NCBI GenBank assembly: GCA_964247725.1
Contig: CAXTVM010000065.1
Location: forward strand, 1 to 14,458
From: Lichenicola sp964247725
GTDB lineage: Bacteria; Pseudomonadota; Alphaproteobacteria; Acetobacterales; Acetobacteraceae
Length of the DNA stretch: 14,458 nucleotides
Direction of reading: 5' to 3'
Made by a program: the position numbers and the translations under genes. Within the stretch, counting starts at the first letter, position 1; the number at the start of each line of letters is the position of its first letter. The notes beneath the pieces were generated by a model. It searched no databases and was not told the DNA's origin. It saw only the letters and a list, made by a program, of their open reading frames with translations. Of the stretch, positions 1 to 5,920 are shown piece by piece.

Positions 1-69
1 GTTGCGTAGATCGCTAGGCGAACGAATGCGGTCCAATGAAGGGTAACGGCCGGGGGTCGTGGAGGTCAT
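1..69 (-). CDS. dxs: 1-deoxy-D-xylulose-5-phosphate synthase, N-terminal fragment (runs off left edge)
   Basis: Only the first 23 codons are inside the window. The minus strand reads ATG at 69-67, then MTSTTPGRYPSLDRIRSPSD followed by LRN. The LDRIRSPSDLR stretch is the usual DXS N-terminus (compare LLDxIxSPxDLRxL). An AAGGA ribosome binding site lies just upstream and partly overlaps the TAA stop of ispA, so the start is well defined and translation is probably coupled to ispA. DXS condenses pyruvate and glyceraldehyde-3-phosphate, using thiamine diphosphate, in the first step of the MEP isoprenoid pathway. The order xseB-ispA-dxs is a classic proteobacterial operon, and it supports the call more strongly than the short peptide alone. 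The catalytic domains are outside the window. Confidence 0.9.
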   Translation of the reverse strand, partial: MTSTTPGRYPSLDRIRSPSDLRN

Positions 70-78
70 GACGGTCCT

Positions 79-1104
79 TTAGTTCCGGCGCTCGACGACG
101 TAGCGCGCCAGCGCCCGCAGCCGGTCCGCCTCCGGCCCGAAGCCGTCCAGCGCCGCCTCCGCACGGCGTGCCAGCCGCCCGGCCTCGGCGCACGCGCCGT
201 CGATGCCGAGCAGCGCCACGAAGGTCGACTTGCCGGCCTCGGCGTCCTTGCCGGCGGTCTTGCCGAGCTGCTCGGCGCTGCCGGTGGCGTCCAGCACGTC
301 GTCGGCGACCTGGAACGCCGCCCCCAGCAGGCGGCCATACTCGGCGATCGCCGCTCGCCCGGCGCTGCCGGCGCGGCCCAGGATCGCCCCCGATTCCGCG
401 GCGTAGCGGATCAGCCGGCCGGTCTTCAGCGCGTGCAGGCGCTCGATCTCGCCGAGGTCGAGCGCCCGGCCCTCTCCCTCCATGTCGATCATCTGGCCGC
501 CGACCATGCCGGCGGCGCCGGCGGAGTCTGCCAGCGCCGCCACCAGCGCGATCCGCACCGACGGGTCGGGATGCGTCGGCGGATCGGCCAGGGTCGCGAA
601 GGCCAGGGTCTGCAGCGCGTCGCCGGCCAGGATGGCGGTCGCCTCGTCGAAGCGGACATGGGTGGAGGGCTGTCCGCGGCGCAGGTCGTCATCGTCCATC
701 GCCGGCAGATCGTCATGGACCAGCGAATAGGCGTGCAGCATCTCGACCGCGGCCGCCGCCCGCGCCGCGCCCGCGGAGGGTGCTCCGAACAGCGCCGCCA
801 CCTCCATCACCAGGTAGCCGCGCAGCCGCTTGCCGCCGCCAAGCGCCGCGTAGCGCATGGCCTCGACCAGCCTCGCCTCCCCGCCCGACACCGGCGGCAT
901 CAGCGCATCCAGCGCCCGCTCGACCTCGGCCGCCCGCTGTCCCAGCGACTGGCCGAGCCCGGCGTCGCGGCCCAGCAGCGGCGCCACGGCCTGCGCATGT
1001 CCGGACGGGTGGAGGTGGGCGGCGGCCTCGACGTCGAGATGGTGCCGCGCCTCGCCCGGCGGCACGGTGCCGGACGGGATGCCGGCGGCGCTGATGTCGG
1101 TCAC
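79..1104 (-). CDS. ispA: Polyprenyl (farnesyl) diphosphate synthase
   Basis: This is a trans-prenyltransferase that extends dimethylallyl/geranyl diphosphate with isopentenyl diphosphate, making FPP for quinones, hopanoids and undecaprenyl carriers. Read from GTG at 1104 it has 341 residues. The first aspartate-rich motif is HDDLPAMDDDDLRRG (about 130-144), with the DD-x4-D spacing of bacterial FPP synthases. The second is QVADDVLD (265-272), followed by KTAGKDAEAGKSTF (282-295). GGGKRLR (89-95) binds substrate; it is followed by Gly where Pro is usual. HAYSLVHDD is nearly identical to E. coli IspA, which favours FPP as product. The GTG at 1104 has a GAGGG element about 10 nt upstream, inside the xseB stop region. 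It gives about 40 extra N-terminal residues; an in-frame GTG at 987 would give the more usual 302 residues. The open frame continues upstream of 1104 but overlaps xseB and is not likely to be used. Confidence 0.93.
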   Translation of the reverse strand: MTDISAAGIPSGTVPPGEARHHLDVEAAAHLHPSGHAQAVAPLLGRDAGLGQSLGQRAAEVERALDALMPPVSGGEARLVEAMRYAALGGGKRLRGYLVMEVAALFGAPSAGAARAAAAVEMLHAYSLVHDDLPAMDDDDLRRGQPSTHVRFDEATAILAGDALQTLAFATLADPPTHPDPSVRIALVAALADSAGAAGMVGGQMIDMEGEGRALDLGEIERLHALKTGRLIRYAAESGAILGRAGSAGRAAIAEYGRLLGAAFQVADDVLDATGSAEQLGKTAGKDAEAGKSTFVALLGIDGACAEAGRLARRAEAALDGFGPEADRLRALARYVVERRN

Positions 1105-1117
1105 GTCGCGACCGCCC

Positions 1118-1348
1118 TCAGTCCAGCTTCTGGAGGCCAAGAGTGCCGTCCGCGCGCTCGACGATGGCCTGTACGCGGGCCTCGGCCTCGCCGAGCTTGG
1201 CCTCGCAGTGCCGCCGCAGCGCCGCACCCCTCTCGTAGGAGGCGATCGCATCCTCCAGCTTCTGCTGGCCGCCCTCGAGGCCGCGGACGATCCGCTCGAG
1301 CTCGCCCAGCGCATCCTCGAACGAGAGCGACGACACGGTATCGGACAT
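1118..1348 (-). CDS. xseB: Exodeoxyribonuclease VII small subunit
   Basis: A 76-residue protein, the normal size for XseB. It begins MSDTVSSLSFEDALGELERI and contains the family core LExIVxxLExGxxxLEdaixxYExGxxLxxxCexkLxxAExrv (about residues 17-59), ending in a short polar tail. XseB is a helical hairpin; several copies bind the XseA catalytic subunit to form exonuclease VII, which degrades single-stranded DNA to oligonucleotides. No xseA is seen in the window, which is normal because the two genes are often unlinked. The ATG at 1348 has a GGAG ribosome binding site 7 nt upstream. The stop lies 13 nt before the ispA start, so this is the first visible gene of the xseB-ispA-dxs unit. The palindrome TGGAGCTCCA covers the ribosome binding site. 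Confidence 0.93.
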   Translation of the reverse strand: MSDTVSSLSFEDALGELERIVRGLEGGQQKLEDAIASYERGAALRRHCEAKLGEAEARVQAIVERADGTLGLQKLD

Positions 1349-1420
1349 CCTGGAGCTCCAGTGCGCGGACGCGCATCGCTTAACCGCAACAACGGCAAAG
1401 GCCAAGGGCGCGCGCGTCGG

Positions 1421-1507
1421 GGAAGGCCAGGGGTTTTGTCCCCGGACCCCACTGGGGCCGTCACGCGAAACGTGCTGCGCACGACGGCCCCAGACCCCGA
1501 TTCGTTA
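1421..1507 (-). repeat. REP-like intergenic repeat, full-length copy (left half of an inverted pair)
   Basis: Read on the minus strand this stretch begins TTAACGAATCGGG, passes through GGCCGTCGTGCGCAGCACG and CGCGTGACGGCCCC, and ends near GGTCCGGGG...CCCCTGGCCTTCC. The repeat at 5783-5870 has the same blocks in the same order (TAACGAATCGGG, CCGTCGTGCGGAGCACG, CGCGTGACGGCCC, GGTCCAGGG, CCTGGCCTTC). Within this copy, 1452-1462 and 1483-1493 form perfect 11-bp inverted arms (CTGGGGCCGTC / GACGGCCCCAG). It is noncoding and sits between xseB and tusA, both on the minus strand. Confidence 0.7.
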
Positions 1508-1538
1508 AGGTTCTGCTCTCATGCAGAGACTGCCTTCT

Positions 1539-1600
1539 TACGAATCGGGGTTTGGGGCCTGCGACCCGACGGGTCCAGGGCAGCGCCCTGGCCTCCCTTC
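1539..1600 (+). repeat. REP-like intergenic repeat, internally deleted copy (right half of an inverted pair)
   Basis: On the plus strand this begins TTACGAATCGGGG and ends GGGTCCAGGGCAGCGCCCTGG followed by CC, so it keeps both ends of the repeat but lacks most of the central CGTCGTGC...GCGTGACGG part. It faces the copy at 1421-1507 head to head. The segments 1486-1505 and 1540-1559 are 20-nt inverted arms with one mismatch around a 34-nt loop. The terminal CCAGGGC-AGC-GCCCTGG (about 1576-1592) is itself a perfect 7-bp hairpin. It lies just downstream of the tusA stop and may also act in transcript termination, but there is no T-run. Confidence 0.62.
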
Positions 1601-1605
1601 CCTAA

Positions 1606-1866
1606 TCAGTCAGCCCGCCGCCGGATCACGAAGCTCAGCACCCCGGCCTCCTCGCCGAACGCGATCAGCGGATGGCCGGTCTCGCGGCAGAACGCCCGGA
1701 AATCGCCGATCGCGGCGCGGTCGGTCGCCAGCACGCGCAGCCGGTCGCCGGGCTGCATGCCGCGCAGCGCCCGGTTGGCGCGCAGCACCGGCAGCGGACA
1801 GCTCAGTCCCTTGACGTCGAGCAGGATCTCCGGGGTCGTCGGGCGCGATTGTGAAGGGTCCGCCAT
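1606..1866 (-). CDS. tusA: TusA/SirA-family sulfur carrier protein
   Basis: An 86-residue protein of the TusA family, small cytoplasmic proteins that carry a persulfide on a single conserved cysteine and pass it to tRNA 2-thiouridylation, molybdopterin synthesis or other sulfur-transfer routes. The N-terminal signature is LDVKGLSCPLPVLRA (16-30), with the active cysteine at 23 inside the CPxP motif. GMQPGDRLRVLATD (36-49) and the DFRAFCRETGH block (55-65) follow, as in E. coli TusA. The ATG at 1866 has an AGGA element 7 nt upstream. It is divergent from mak, with 77 nt between the starts. No other sulfur-relay genes (tusBCD, iscS) are near, so which pathway it serves cannot be told from here. 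The family call is secure; TusA function is likely but paralogues (YedF, DsrE-associated) share the motif. Confidence 0.88.
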   Translation of the reverse strand: MADPSQSRPTTPEILLDVKGLSCPLPVLRANRALRGMQPGDRLRVLATDRAAIGDFRAFCRETGHPLIAFGEEAGVLSFVIRRRAD

Positions 1867-1891
1867 CGCGGCATCCTAACCCTGTCGCGCC

Positions 1892-1926
1892 GGTCGGGCG
1901 AGGCGGTCGGCCAAGATGGTCGGGCA
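1892..1926 (+). promoter_or_regulatory. Three GGTCGG direct repeats in the tusA-mak divergent region (possible operator)
   Basis: GGTCGGGC at 1892-1899, GGTCGGCC at 1905-1912 and GGTCGGGC at 1919-1926 repeat at steps of 13 and 14 nt in the 77-nt gap between tusA and mak. The sequence is visible; the operator role is inference. GC-rich background makes chance repeats easier. Confidence 0.3.
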
Positions 1927-1943
1927 GGGCGGGGCGCAGGGCA

Positions 1944-2873
1944 ATGGCGGATTTCCGGATCGGCATCGATTTCGGCGGCACCAAGATCGAGATCATCGCG
2001 ATCACCGGGGACGGCACCCAGGCGCTGCGCCGGCGCGTGTCCAACCCGTCCGTCTACGACGGCGCGATCCGCGCCATCCGCGAGCTGGTGGAGGCGGCCG
2101 AGACGGCGTTGGGCGGCTCGGCCACCGTCGGCGTCGGCATCCCGGGCGCGGTCAGCCCGGATACCGGCCTGGTCAAGAACGCCAACTCGACCTGGCTGAA
2201 CGGCCGTCCGTTCGGGCGCGACCTCAGCGCCGGCCTCGGCCGCGAGGTCCGGGTCGAGAACGACGCCAACTGCTTCGCGCTGTCGGAGGCGGTCGACGGC
2301 GGCGGCGCCGGCCATGCGATCGTGTTCGGGGTCATCCTCGGCACCGGCGTCGGCGGCGGCATCGTGGTGAACGAGCGCGTGCTGGTCGGCCGGCACAGCA
2401 TCGCCGGCGAATGGGGCCACACGCCGCTGCCCTGGGCCGAGCCGGCCGAGCTGCCCGGCCCGAGCTGCTTCTGCGGCAACCGCGGCTGCGTCGAGCGCTA
2501 CCTGTGCGGCTCGGCGCTGGCCGAGGACTGCGACGGGCCCGGCCATCGCGACGCCTCCGGCCTGCCCGCCCGCGCCGCGGCCGGCGACGCGCGCGCCGCC
2601 GCCGCCCTCGACCGCCACGCCGAGCGGCTGGCGCGCGGGCTGGCCCAGATCATCAACGTCCTGGACCCGAGCGTCATCGTGCTGGGCGGCGGGCTGTCCA
2701 ACATGGCGCACCTCTACGGCGCGGTGCCGCCGCTGCTGGCCCGCCACGTGATCAGCCCGGTCTGCACCACGCCGATCGTGCCCAACGTGCACGGCGACAG
2801 CTCGGGCGTGCGCGGCGCCGCCTGGCTGTGGCCGCGCGAGACGCCGCGCACCTACCTCACGAGCTTCAGCTAG
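1944..2873 (+). CDS. mak: ROK-family fructokinase
   Basis: A 309-residue sugar kinase of the ROK family, phosphorylating a free hexose with ATP in the cytoplasm. IGIDFGGTK (6-14) is the phosphate-binding loop. The catalytic base is D107 in VENDANCFALSEAVDG, and GTGVGGG (133-139) is the second nucleotide loop. The ROK zinc site is complete: H159 in GEWGH, then C175, C177 and C182 in CFCGNRGC. VKNANSTWLNG (77-87), PLPW and the C-terminal GDSSGVRGAAWLWP match E. coli Mak (manno(fructo)kinase) closely, so fructose is the best substrate guess; N-acetylglucosamine or glucose cannot be excluded. The ATG at 1944 has an AGGG element just upstream; the frame is open for 31 codons before it, but that part overlaps the start of tusA. 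The MFS transporter starts 19 nt after the stop, suggesting a two-gene unit. Confidence 0.88.
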   Translation: MADFRIGIDFGGTKIEIIAITGDGTQALRRRVSNPSVYDGAIRAIRELVEAAETALGGSATVGVGIPGAVSPDTGLVKNANSTWLNGRPFGRDLSAGLGREVRVENDANCFALSEAVDGGGAGHAIVFGVILGTGVGGGIVVNERVLVGRHSIAGEWGHTPLPWAEPAELPGPSCFCGNRGCVERYLCGSALAEDCDGPGHRDASGLPARAAAGDARAAAALDRHAERLARGLAQIINVLDPSVIVLGGGLSNMAHLYGAVPPLLARHVISPVCTTPIVPNVHGDSSGVRGAAWLWPRETPRTYLTSFS

Positions 2874-2892
2874 CGCCGCGGTCGGCCACGCC

Positions 2893-4140
2893 GTGACCGC
2901 GATCGTGGAGGCGCCGGCGCCGGTGCCGGGCGTGACGCAGGCGCCGCCCGGGAGCGACCTGCCGCTGTGGCTGACGATCCTGCTGGCCGCCGCCTGCGGC
3001 CTGATCGTCGCCAACCTCTACGTGTCGCAGCCGCTGGTGGGCCCGATCGGCGCCTCGCTCGGGATGTCGCCGGCGGCGCGCGGGCTGATCCCGACGATGG
3101 CGCAGCTCGGCTACGGCGCCGGCCTGCTGCTGATCGTGCCGCTGGGCGACCTGGTCGAGAACCGCCGCCTGATCGTGTGCGCGCTCGGCCTCGCGGTGGC
3201 GGCCCTGGCGGGTGCGGCGCTGTCGACGCGCGCGGCCGCGTTCCTGGCCGCCTCGCTGCTGATCGGGTTGGGCTCGGTGGCAGCGCAGATCCTGGTGCCG
3301 TACGCGTCCCACCTCGCTTCCGACGCCAACCGGGGTCGGGTGGTCGGCAACGTCATGGGCGGGCTGATGCTGGGCATCATGCTGGCCCGGCCCGCCGCCA
3401 GCGTGGTCGCCGAGGCGGCGTCGTGGCACGCGGTGTTCGCGCTGCTGGCGGCAGCGATGGTCGGGCTCGCGGTCGTGCTGCGCCTGGCCCTGCCGCCGCG
3501 GCGGCCGGCACCCGGGCACAGCTATGCTGCCCTGCTCGCCTCCATGGGCCGGCTGGCGGCGCACACGCCTGTGCTGCAGCGCCGGGCGCTCTACCACGCC
3601 TGCCTGTTCGCCGCCTTCAGCCTGTTCTGGACCGCGGTGCCGCTGCTGCTGGTGGATGTCTACCACCTGTCGCAGAACGGCATCGCCGCGTTCGCGCTGG
3701 TCGGCGTGGCGGGCGTGATCGCCGCCCCGCTGGCCGGACGCGCCGCCGATCGCGGCTGGACCCGGCCGGCCACCGCGCTGGCGATGGCGGCGGTGCTGGT
3801 CTCGCTGCTGCTGGCCCGGCTCGGCCTGGGCGGCTCCCGGCCCGGCCTGGCGGCCCTGCTCGCTGCCTCGGTGCTGCTGGACCTCGGCGTGACCGCGAAC
3901 AACGTGCTGGGCCAGCGTGCGATCTATCAGCTCGAAGCCGGGATCCGCAGCCGGCTGAACGGCCTCTACATGGCGACCTTCTTCGCCGGCGGCGCCGCCG
4001 GATCGGCGCTCGGCGGCTGGGCCTACGCGCGCGGCGGCTGGTCGCTGACCCTGTGGTTCGGCCTGGCGCTGCCGGCGCTGGCGCTCGCCGGCTTCCTGAC
4101 CGACCGCCCCCGGGCCAGCCCCGGGCTCAAGTCTACCTGA
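2893..4140 (+). CDS. MFS transporter (DHA1-like, 12 membrane segments expected)
   Basis: A 415-residue, very hydrophobic integral membrane protein. Helix-like segments start at about residue 25 (LWLTILLAAACGLIVANLY), and repeated hydrophobic stretches run to the C-terminus. GDLVENRRLIV (about 91-101) is the MFS motif A loop between helices 2 and 3, and GRAADRG (about 282-288) is its counterpart in the second half. LYVSQPLVGPIGASLGMSP with MAQLGYGAGLLLIVPLGD is typical of a widespread subfamily of DHA1-type permeases whose substrates are mostly unknown. It lies 19 nt after fructokinase, so sugar uptake is possible, but this subfamily more often exports drugs or metabolites. Start choice is uncertain: GTG at 2893 has no clear ribosome binding site, whereas GTG at 2923 has GGAGG 11 nt upstream and would give 405 residues. 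Confidence 0.85.
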   Translation: MTAIVEAPAPVPGVTQAPPGSDLPLWLTILLAAACGLIVANLYVSQPLVGPIGASLGMSPAARGLIPTMAQLGYGAGLLLIVPLGDLVENRRLIVCALGLAVAALAGAALSTRAAAFLAASLLIGLGSVAAQILVPYASHLASDANRGRVVGNVMGGLMLGIMLARPAASVVAEAASWHAVFALLAAAMVGLAVVLRLALPPRRPAPGHSYAALLASMGRLAAHTPVLQRRALYHACLFAAFSLFWTAVPLLLVDVYHLSQNGIAAFALVGVAGVIAAPLAGRAADRGWTRPATALAMAAVLVSLLLARLGLGGSRPGLAALLAASVLLDLGVTANNVLGQRAIYQLEAGIRSRLNGLYMATFFAGGAAGSALGGWAYARGGWSLTLWFGLALPALALAGFLTDRPRASPGLKST

Positions 4141-4229
4141 CCTTCCACCGGCATCGACCCAGCCGGATTCCCGGCGTGCTCCCCCTGCGGCTGCGCCCGA
4201 TCCGAGCCCGGCATCTCCCAAGGCGTTCC

Positions 4230-4243
4230 GTGCCGCGCGGCAC
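4230..4243. other. 14-bp perfect palindrome between convergent MFS and rlmM genes
   Basis: GTGCCGCGCGGCAC is a perfect palindrome in the 246-nt gap (4141-4386) between the MFS transporter and rlmM, which converge. It could be a bidirectional terminator stem or a protein site. There is no T-run on either strand and no loop longer than 2 nt, so neither role is firm. I see no gene in the rest of this gap. Confidence 0.3.
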
Positions 4244-4386
4244 CGTCACGTTGCCGTTACCCCTGCGACGTCCCGGACCGCCGGGTGCGCGCCCGCATGA
4301 TCCGTCGGCGGCCGTTGAGCCGGCATCAGCGCGCCCGAACGGTTCAGCGACAGATTCACGTCCCAGGCCGACTCAGCCTTAAACGA

Positions 4387-5313
4387 TCAGGCGCTCGACC
4401 GCACCCAGAGCAGGGTCAGCTCGTGCCGGTTGTGCGACAGGTGCAGCACCCGGGCACCCGGGATCGCCGCGAAGGCGTCGGCGGCGTCGTGGTCGGTCGG
4501 GTCCTGGAACTTCAGCGTGCAGACGATCCGCGCCGCGGTGCCGGCGCGGGTCCAGCGCCCGACCAGCTCGAGCAGCCGCGCCGGATAGGCGATCACGTCG
4601 CTGAACAGCCAGTCGACCGACGGCTCCGCGGCGGGGTCGAGCGCGAACGCGCTCTGGCGGCGAAACACGACCTCCGGCATCGCCGCCACCCGGAGGTCGA
4701 GCGGCGCGCGGTCGACCGCGGTCACCCGGGCACCGAGCGCCGCGATCGCCCAGCTCCAGCCGCCGGGCGACGCGCCGAGGTCGAGGCAGTCCTGCCCCGG
4801 CCGCGGCCATTCGCCGAGGCGGGCGCAGGCCTCCCACAGCTTCAGGTAGGCCCGGCTCGGCGGCCCGGCGCGGTCCTGCACGAAGCCGGCGACCCCGTTC
4901 GGGAACGGGCTGCTCTTGACGGCGCTGAGCAGCAGCAGGTCCGGCGCCAGCAGGGTCCAGGCGCCGAGCGGTGCGGTCGGCGCCACCGCCGGCGGCCGCA
5001 GCGGTGCTGCCTTCACCGGCGGTAGCTGTGCGCCGATCAGCGCCGAGCGACGATGGTGCAGCAGCGGCAGGTGGCTCCAGTTGCGCTGCCGCGCGCGGAG
5101 CGCCCGTACGGCATCGCCGATCGAGGCGATTCCGACCAGCTCCGGCGCGGTCCAGTGGTCGAGCCCCCACAGCGCCGGCACCGGCGGCGCCGACGACAGC
5201 GCCAGCCGGCCGTGCCAGGCCTCCACCGCCGCGCCGCGCCGCGCCAGCTCCTCCGCCAGCACCGCTTCGTTGCCCTCGCCGGCGAGGTAGGCGGCCCCGA
5301 CCGTCCCGATCAT
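4387..5313 (-). CDS. rlmM: RlmM-type 23S rRNA 2'-O-ribose methyltransferase (FtsJ/RrmJ fold)
   Basis: A 308-residue SAM-dependent methyltransferase. In E. coli, RlmM methylates the 2'-OH of C2498 in 23S rRNA. The SAM loop is DLGASPGGW (178-186). The K-D-K-E tetrad of this class can be read as K158 (PPSRAYLKLWE), D239 (FSDV), K268 (CTLKFQDP) and E298 (NRHELTLLW). The N-terminal part (1-120) is variable and is presumably the RNA-recognition region; the protein is shorter than E. coli RlmM (366), mostly there. ATG at 5313 overlaps the TGA of the DUF423 gene as ATGA, so translation is probably coupled; no separate ribosome binding site is visible. The frame is open upstream for 34 codons but that would overlap DUF423 deeply. 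E. coli has the same ygdD-rlmM pair, which supports the assignment. The precise rRNA site here is inferred. Confidence 0.87.
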   Translation of the reverse strand: MIGTVGAAYLAGEGNEAVLAEELARRGAAVEAWHGRLALSSAPPVPALWGLDHWTAPELVGIASIGDAVRALRARQRNWSHLPLLHHRRSALIGAQLPPVKAAPLRPPAVAPTAPLGAWTLLAPDLLLLSAVKSSPFPNGVAGFVQDRAGPPSRAYLKLWEACARLGEWPRPGQDCLDLGASPGGWSWAIAALGARVTAVDRAPLDLRVAAMPEVVFRRQSAFALDPAAEPSVDWLFSDVIAYPARLLELVGRWTRAGTAARIVCTLKFQDPTDHDAADAFAAIPGARVLHLSHNRHELTLLWVRSSA

Positions 5314-5729
5314 CCGGCCGGCCGCAGCCGCACCGCGGCCACCGCCAGCAGCAGCCAGGCCAGCATCAGCACGCTGCCGCCGACCGGCGCCGCACGGCCG
5401 ACCGCCAGCGCCCACGGCGCCCCGGCCTCCAGCGCCAGGCTGTCGACGCCGGCGCAGAAGCAGGCGATGCCGAGCAGGAAGCCGAGCCCGGCCAGGCGCA
5501 GCACCCAGTCATGCCGCCGCTGCGCCAGCAGGCCGCAGGCCAGCAGTGCCGGGACGTGCCAGCCCTGCATCTGCACCGCGCTGCGCAGCAGCTCGCGGCC
5601 GTCCGGCGCCAGCAGCCGGTCCGGCAGATGCGCCGCCAGCGCGCCTGCCGCCACCGTCAGCAGTCCCAGCACCGCGCCGCAGGCCAGGAAGACCCGTGAC
5701 CAAACCTGGTCCGCCTGCTGGTTCATCAT
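5310..5729 (-). CDS. DUF423 family inner-membrane protein (YgdD-like)
   Basis: A 139-residue protein with about four membrane segments: roughly residues 12-33 (FLACGAVLGLLTVAAGALAA), 56-67, 77-94 (LAGLGFLLGIACFCAGV) and 112-136. Family marks are the GAxxGxxxVxxGAxAAH start, an LxxAVxMQxWH-like block (here LLRSAVQMQGWHVPALL, about 48-64) and a C-terminal PxGGxxxxxxW. The function of DUF423 is unknown. It is the promoter-proximal partner of rlmM, overlapping it by 4 nt, as in E. coli gcvA-ygdD-rlmM, so the link is conserved over a long evolutionary distance. Two ATG codons in tandem (5729 and 5726) could start it, and neither has a clear ribosome binding site. A REP-like repeat begins 53 nt upstream of the start. 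Confidence 0.85.
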   Translation of the reverse strand: MMNQQADQVWSRVFLACGAVLGLLTVAAGALAAHLPDRLLAPDGRELLRSAVQMQGWHVPALLACGLLAQRRHDWVLRLAGLGFLLGIACFCAGVDSLALEAGAPWALAVGRAAPVGGSVLMLAWLLLAVAAVRLRPAG

Positions 5730-5782
5730 CCGGAGGGTCTATGACAGCCTGGCCGTCCGGAGAAGCCACCGCCCGGTTGGTC

Positions 5783-5870
5783 TAACGAATCGGGTTCCAA
5801 GGACCGTCGTGCGGAGCACGCTGCGCGTGACGGCCCTCGGGCGCGGTCCAGGGCAGCGCCTGGCCTTCGC
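5783..5870 (+). repeat. REP-like intergenic repeat, single copy
   Basis: Begins TAACGAATCGGG and continues with CCGTCGTGCGGAGCACG and CGCGTGACGGCCC, ending GGTCCAGGGCAGCGCCTGG then CCTTC. It aligns along its whole length with the reverse complement of 1421-1507, with scattered mismatches and a few short indels, and shares both ends with 1539-1600. It is in the divergent gap between the DUF423 gene and the proline iminopeptidase gene, upstream of both. CCAGG-GCAGCG-CCTGG forms a short terminal hairpin. It could not encode a protein. Confidence 0.68.
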
Positions 5871-5908
5871 TTTCTCGCGTACCCGCGACCTGCCGCCGCA
5901 GCCGTGCG

Positions 5909-5914
5909 TATAGT
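5909..5914 (+). promoter_or_regulatory. Candidate -10 element for a leaderless pip transcript
   Basis: TATAGT at 5909-5914 is followed by six bases and then the pip ATG, so transcription would begin at or next to the start codon. No Shine-Dalgarno sequence is present before that ATG, which fits leaderless translation. A -35 element is weak: GCGACC at 5885-5890 is 18 nt upstream and matches TTGACA at three positions. Confidence 0.4.
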
Positions 5915-5920
5915 CGCGCG

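Noticed and set aside
433..1383. Long open frames on the plus strand opposite xseB and ispA (433-1383, 168-1094, 857-1879)
   Set aside because: They are antisense to well-recognised genes, rich in Arg, Pro and Ala as expected from GC-rich shadow frames, and match no family.
2866..4221. A 451-codon minus-strand open frame opposite the MFS gene, and a 403-codon one at 1803-3014 opposite mak
   Set aside because: Gln/Arg/His/Gly-rich composition without domains is typical of the reverse of GC-rich coding sequence; the plus-strand genes have clear motifs.
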